Source of the DNA: Triangularia verruculosa
Lineage: Eukaryota; Ascomycota; Sordariomycetes; Sordariales; Podosporaceae
Assembly: GCA_033296885.1 (NCBI GenBank)
Contig: MU864080.1
Location: forward strand, 1 to 34,747
DNA: 34,747 nucleotides
Direction: 5' to 3'
Each line of letters starts with the position of its first letter. The first letter of the stretch is position 1. A model generated the notes under the pieces. It did not search any database. It was not told the DNA's origin and saw nothing but the letters and a program-made list of their open reading frames with translations. The position numbers and the translations under genes were made by a program. Below are positions 32,340-34,747 of the stretch, one piece after another.

Positions 32340-32384
32340 GAGTGCGCGACCCACTGATATGCACGACTTACTGATAATGTACGT
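32340..32384 (-). repeat. Right TIR of the pogo element
   Basis: Reverse complement of the left TIR with two G-to-A-type changes. It is followed by TA (32385-32386), the target duplication. Confidence 0.92.
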
Positions 32385-32640
32385 TAATCTTATTTAATCC
32401 TAGTTTTATAATAACTTTAATTGTAATTTATCTAAGCTTTTATTATCTTATATTTTAACTAAAGTACGATTTATCCCAGTATAAATAATAATCTATCTAA
32501 ATATTAATATATTTTATCCCAGCTTTATAATTATAAAAATAATAAAAACTAGGCCCATACGTACTAGAAAGCATCATCAAATTACGATATAGTATACCCT
32601 ACTACACTATATAGTATAAAGTACTTATAAATTACTATAA
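32385..32640. other. AT-rich degenerate repeat flank
   Basis: Low-GC DNA with repeated TTTATCCCAGCTTTATAA-like units, the same type as at 30340-30510 and 33836-33900. No gene. Confidence 0.6.
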
Positions 32641-32645
32641 GATTT

Positions 32646-33070
32646 TGTCACAGACCAACCATATAGCAAGGCCGGGCGGGGACTGCAGCTAACCATGCCG
32701 GCCAATCGGAGGAGAGAGGCATAGCAGCAAGGCTGCAAGGGTCAGAGAAGGCTCACTACTTGGCAAAGGTGAGCCGGATCACCACGATCACCTGGTGATC
32801 GTGGTGAGCGCCAGAAGGATCACCACGGGTCGCTGGTGAGCGAGGGTGATCCAGGTACAGAGGTACTTAGGGATTTATGGTCTATATATACGGAGGAACT
32901 AGATAGCTTGTAGATAGTTCCGCAGTATGCAATCACAGCTTGTATTCACGGTATCTTGTGTTTACATAGAGACATCTTGTTGTGCACTGTTTAGCTGCAC
33001 CGAACCAATTGCCAGAAGTTGCCTTCAACCGAGTATCCCTTTCAGAGGTTCTGTACAGGGGTTCGTCACA
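32646..33070 (+). mobile_element. Solo LTR (Gypsy-type), 425 bp, with 5-bp target duplication GATTT
   Basis: It begins TGTCACAGACC and ends GGTTCGTCACA, giving TGT...ACA termini, with direct repeats GATTT at 32641-32645 and 33071-33075. It is balanced in composition and rich in CpA, unlike the RIPed DNA on both sides. It carries a TATATATA box near 32883 and a 29-nt palindrome. Its ends resemble those of the LTR at 2386-2715 (TGTCACA...GTCACA) but the bodies differ, so it is a related but different family. Confidence 0.9.
32779..32807. repeat. Perfect 14-bp-arm palindrome inside the solo LTR
   Basis: TCACCACGATCACC and its exact reverse complement around a single T. Further GATCACCACG and GGTCGCTGGTGAGCG copies follow within 40 bp. 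It could form a hairpin or be a regulator site in the LTR. Confidence 0.85.
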
Positions 33071-33650
33071 GATTTAGACTTCCAATATACTTACGTATAC
33101 TTCAATATAAATGTTATAAAAAAAGCTATAAAGAATTATCGAACACTATATAAAATATATTTAAATTATAATAAAAGACTTTCGTATATAAAAAAAATAC
33201 TTATAAAACTCTTTTTAATTTATCAACTATAAAACTAATAACTTTTATATTAATTACTATTAAAATACTAATAAAAGCCTTTAAAAATATTAAAAAATAT
33301 ATTATTTAAGATTCGCCTTCTACTATATTTAATATAATATATTATAATATTAATCCTCCCCTTTAAATACCTCGATAATACTAAAGTAATAATTATTATA
33401 TAGAAAATAATAATTAATATCCTAAACGAATTATTCGATTTCGTTTAAATAAACTTTATATTTATATTTTATATTTTAAAAAAATCGAATTATAATAAAT
33501 ATATAAATTAAATAGTAAAAGATACTTAATAATTAAAGAAATATAAGTTAAATATAAAGGAATTTATAGAGTTAATTACAAAGTTAAAGTATAAAGTATA
33601 TTATAATTAAGTTATAAATAAGTAATTGTATATAAATAGGAAGAAGTAAT

Positions 33651-33710
33651 GATGTCGGAGGATATTAAAAGATATCGGATAATATCGAAGGATATCGGAG
33701 GATATTAGAG
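33651..33710. repeat. Short tandem repeat, GATATCGGAG-type unit
   Basis: About five imperfect copies of a 10-13 bp unit (GATATCGGAGGATATT and variants). A small minisatellite in the RIPed flank. Confidence 0.7.
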
Positions 33711-33743
33711 AAATAAAGTCGGTCGTGTCGTTATAATGTTGTA

Positions 33744-33773
33744 AGGCCTATATTATCAGTCAAATATAGGCCT
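33744..33773. repeat. Hairpin-forming inverted repeat
   Basis: AGGCCTATAT and its exact reverse complement ATATAGGCCT separated by 10 nt. Significance unknown. Confidence 0.7.
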
Positions 33774-34527
33774 ATAAAGTAGCTGAAATCAACTACTCCA
33801 CCCGCTCGACCCCTAAGTCTCTACGAGCAGCAGCTTTATAATAACTTTAATTATAATAAATCCGAGCTTTTAATATCCTTTATCTTAGCTTAAAGATTCG
33901 TGGTGTATTAACTGTCACGGCTGCTCTGGACCGCTTCATCAAAGCTACCGTGATTACCTACTATTAAAAGCTACAAGTGGGCAATACTTGCCGGTATTAC
34001 TCGCTCCAATAGTATATGTATATCGATGGTCAGCACCATGATATTATCTGTTGTTTACACTTCAGCAACACTACTAACCAATATACACCTATTAACTTTC
34101 TTTCAGACGCCTCCCGACTTTCTTAAGACGCTTATTAACTACCTTCCTTATCTTTAAACATCATAATCTGTACAATCTAAGTCCCACAGGAAGCGCACGG
34201 CGATTCGCTATCTCCTAATAGACAAACGACGGCTCGCAAGTCCTGTATTATATATAAGCGTATAGGCTTAAAGGTATAGACTTACGTACAGTATAGAAAT
34301 TATACCTTCTACGATAACTACTAAGATAAAAAATAACTATATAAATCCGGAGTTAAAGGTATTAATAACCGCTTATATAAGAAAGTTAATTCGGTTATAG
34401 TTAAACGTTTAAAACGTATCTTTAATAAAAAGAGAATTAAGGAAAAATAAATTAGATTATTCGATATTAACGTAAATATAATGTAATTTAGCGTAAATAA
34501 AAGTAAAAACGGCGGCTCTTTCTTTAA

Positions 34528-34747
34528 TATTGAAATAGGTATGGCTCATATACAGGCCTAAGGACCCTGTAGCTAATACACTAATAGCGTAGCGGAATTG
34601 TCACACACGATACCTGTAGCTCACTGCTGGGGTACTGGGCTACAGCACCTTGAAGGTGCTGTATAACAAAGAATTAGTGGGTAACCTTATATATTTGTAG
34701 CTAAAGTCCACTATAATACTCTGTAGTAGGGTTCGTACTCGACCTCT
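34528..34747 (-). repeat. Right copy of 220-bp long terminal inverted repeat
   Basis: Reverse complement of 1-220 with four transitions. In three of these the left copy has the RIP-like state (T for C or A for G), and in one the right copy has it. Its internal palindrome is intact here (34641-34663, arms TACAGCACCTT / AAGGTGCTGTA). It ends exactly at the window edge. Confidence 0.9.

Larger units (their letters stand above)
30521..32384 (+). mobile_element. RIP-inactivated Fot1/pogo-type DNA transposon, 1864 bp
   Basis: Bounded by 45-bp terminal inverted repeats starting ACGTACATTATCAGT (30521-30565 and 32340-32384), differing at two positions, and flanked by TA on both sides (30519-30520 and 32385-32386), as expected for Tc1-mariner/pogo insertion. 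Each TIR carries the unit TATCAGTGGGTCG twice in tandem. The transposase inside is riddled with RIP-type stops. Confidence 0.92.
33076..34527. other. RIPed AT-rich region, no identifiable gene
   Basis: Very AT-rich DNA, probably decayed transposon sequence. 33076-33640 is almost free of CpA and its translations are Ile/Lys/Tyr-rich with many stops; I cannot identify the source element. 33720-34190 is less mutated but has no recognisable coding or LTR structure. 34200-34527 is again RIP-like. Confidence 0.6.

Noticed and set aside
33076..33640. Identifiable transposon gene in the AT-rich right flank
   Set aside because: Translations are low-complexity Ile/Lys/Tyr with stops; I could not match any domain order.
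33651..33710. CRISPR-like array
   Set aside because: The units are short, imperfect and contiguous without spacers, and the context is a fungal genome.
1..34747. Starship-type giant element
   Set aside because: No DUF3435 tyrosine recombinase gene near either end, and Starships lack 220-bp inverted ends. The boundary observation is kept as a separate finding.
34528..34747. The 220-bp repeat as an LTR fragment (it contains TGTCACAC)
   Set aside because: The sequence before that motif (GTAGCGGAAT) is not a polypurine tract, and no primer-binding-like site follows in the other reading. The resemblance is limited to seven or eight bases.

Overview
The window looks like accessory sequence from a filamentous ascomycete (Pezizomycotina). 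The evidence is short introns of about 45-90 bp with GTANGT donors and CTAAC-type branch sites, fungus-specific families (a HET protein, a STAND/NACHT receptor, C2H2-TPR proteins), and AT-rich transposon relics mutated by RIP, where CpA is nearly absent and TpA and in-frame TAG/TAA abound. I cannot name the species. No rRNA, tRNA or CRISPR was seen.

Layout. The whole window lies between two copies of one 220-bp sequence in opposite orientation (1-220 and 34528-34747, four transitions apart). Inside the left copy is a RIP-degraded chromodomain Gypsy retrotransposon (about 221-2715, with its 3' LTR). Inside the right copy are AT-rich repeats, a solo LTR with a 5-bp target duplication (32646-33070) and a RIP-dead Fot1/pogo transposon (30521-32384). 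The middle, about 2.7-29.2 kb, is gene-bearing and mostly unmutated.

Genes, left to right: a C2H2-TPR protein (2834-4607, +); a small secreted cysteine-containing protein with a Kex2-type site (5513-6110, +); an uncharacterised fungal protein (6417-7297, -); a Rad5/Rad16-like SNF2-RING ATPase with a probable frameshift and two apparent GC-AG introns (7863-11237, -); a set of MITE ends arranged as three nested inverted repeats (11294-11856); a NACHT receptor with C-terminal C2H2 fingers (12196-15566, +); a HET-domain protein (15883-17889, -); a MITE of the same family (18091-18511); a disordered Tyr/Pro-rich protein (19141-20190, -); a decayed GTPase-like/RING gene that stops where a patatin domain would be expected (20863-22828, +); a pseudogene joining a chitinase-like GH18 tail to a phosphodiesterase-like region (23105-24219, -); a single-pass membrane protein (24592-25443, +); and an intact HIRAN-SNF2-RING Rad5/HLTF-like gene (26425-29197, -).

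How they fit together. The NACHT-C2H2 receptor, C2H2-TPR protein, HET protein and RING/GTPase remnant all belong to families linked to fungal self/non-self recognition and programmed cell death. Together with a secreted protein and several decaying genes between RIPed transposons, they suggest a fast-evolving recognition island. The long inverted repeat at the exact window ends could mark a very large composite element, but no transposase or Starship-type recombinase is visible to mobilise it, so that idea remains open.
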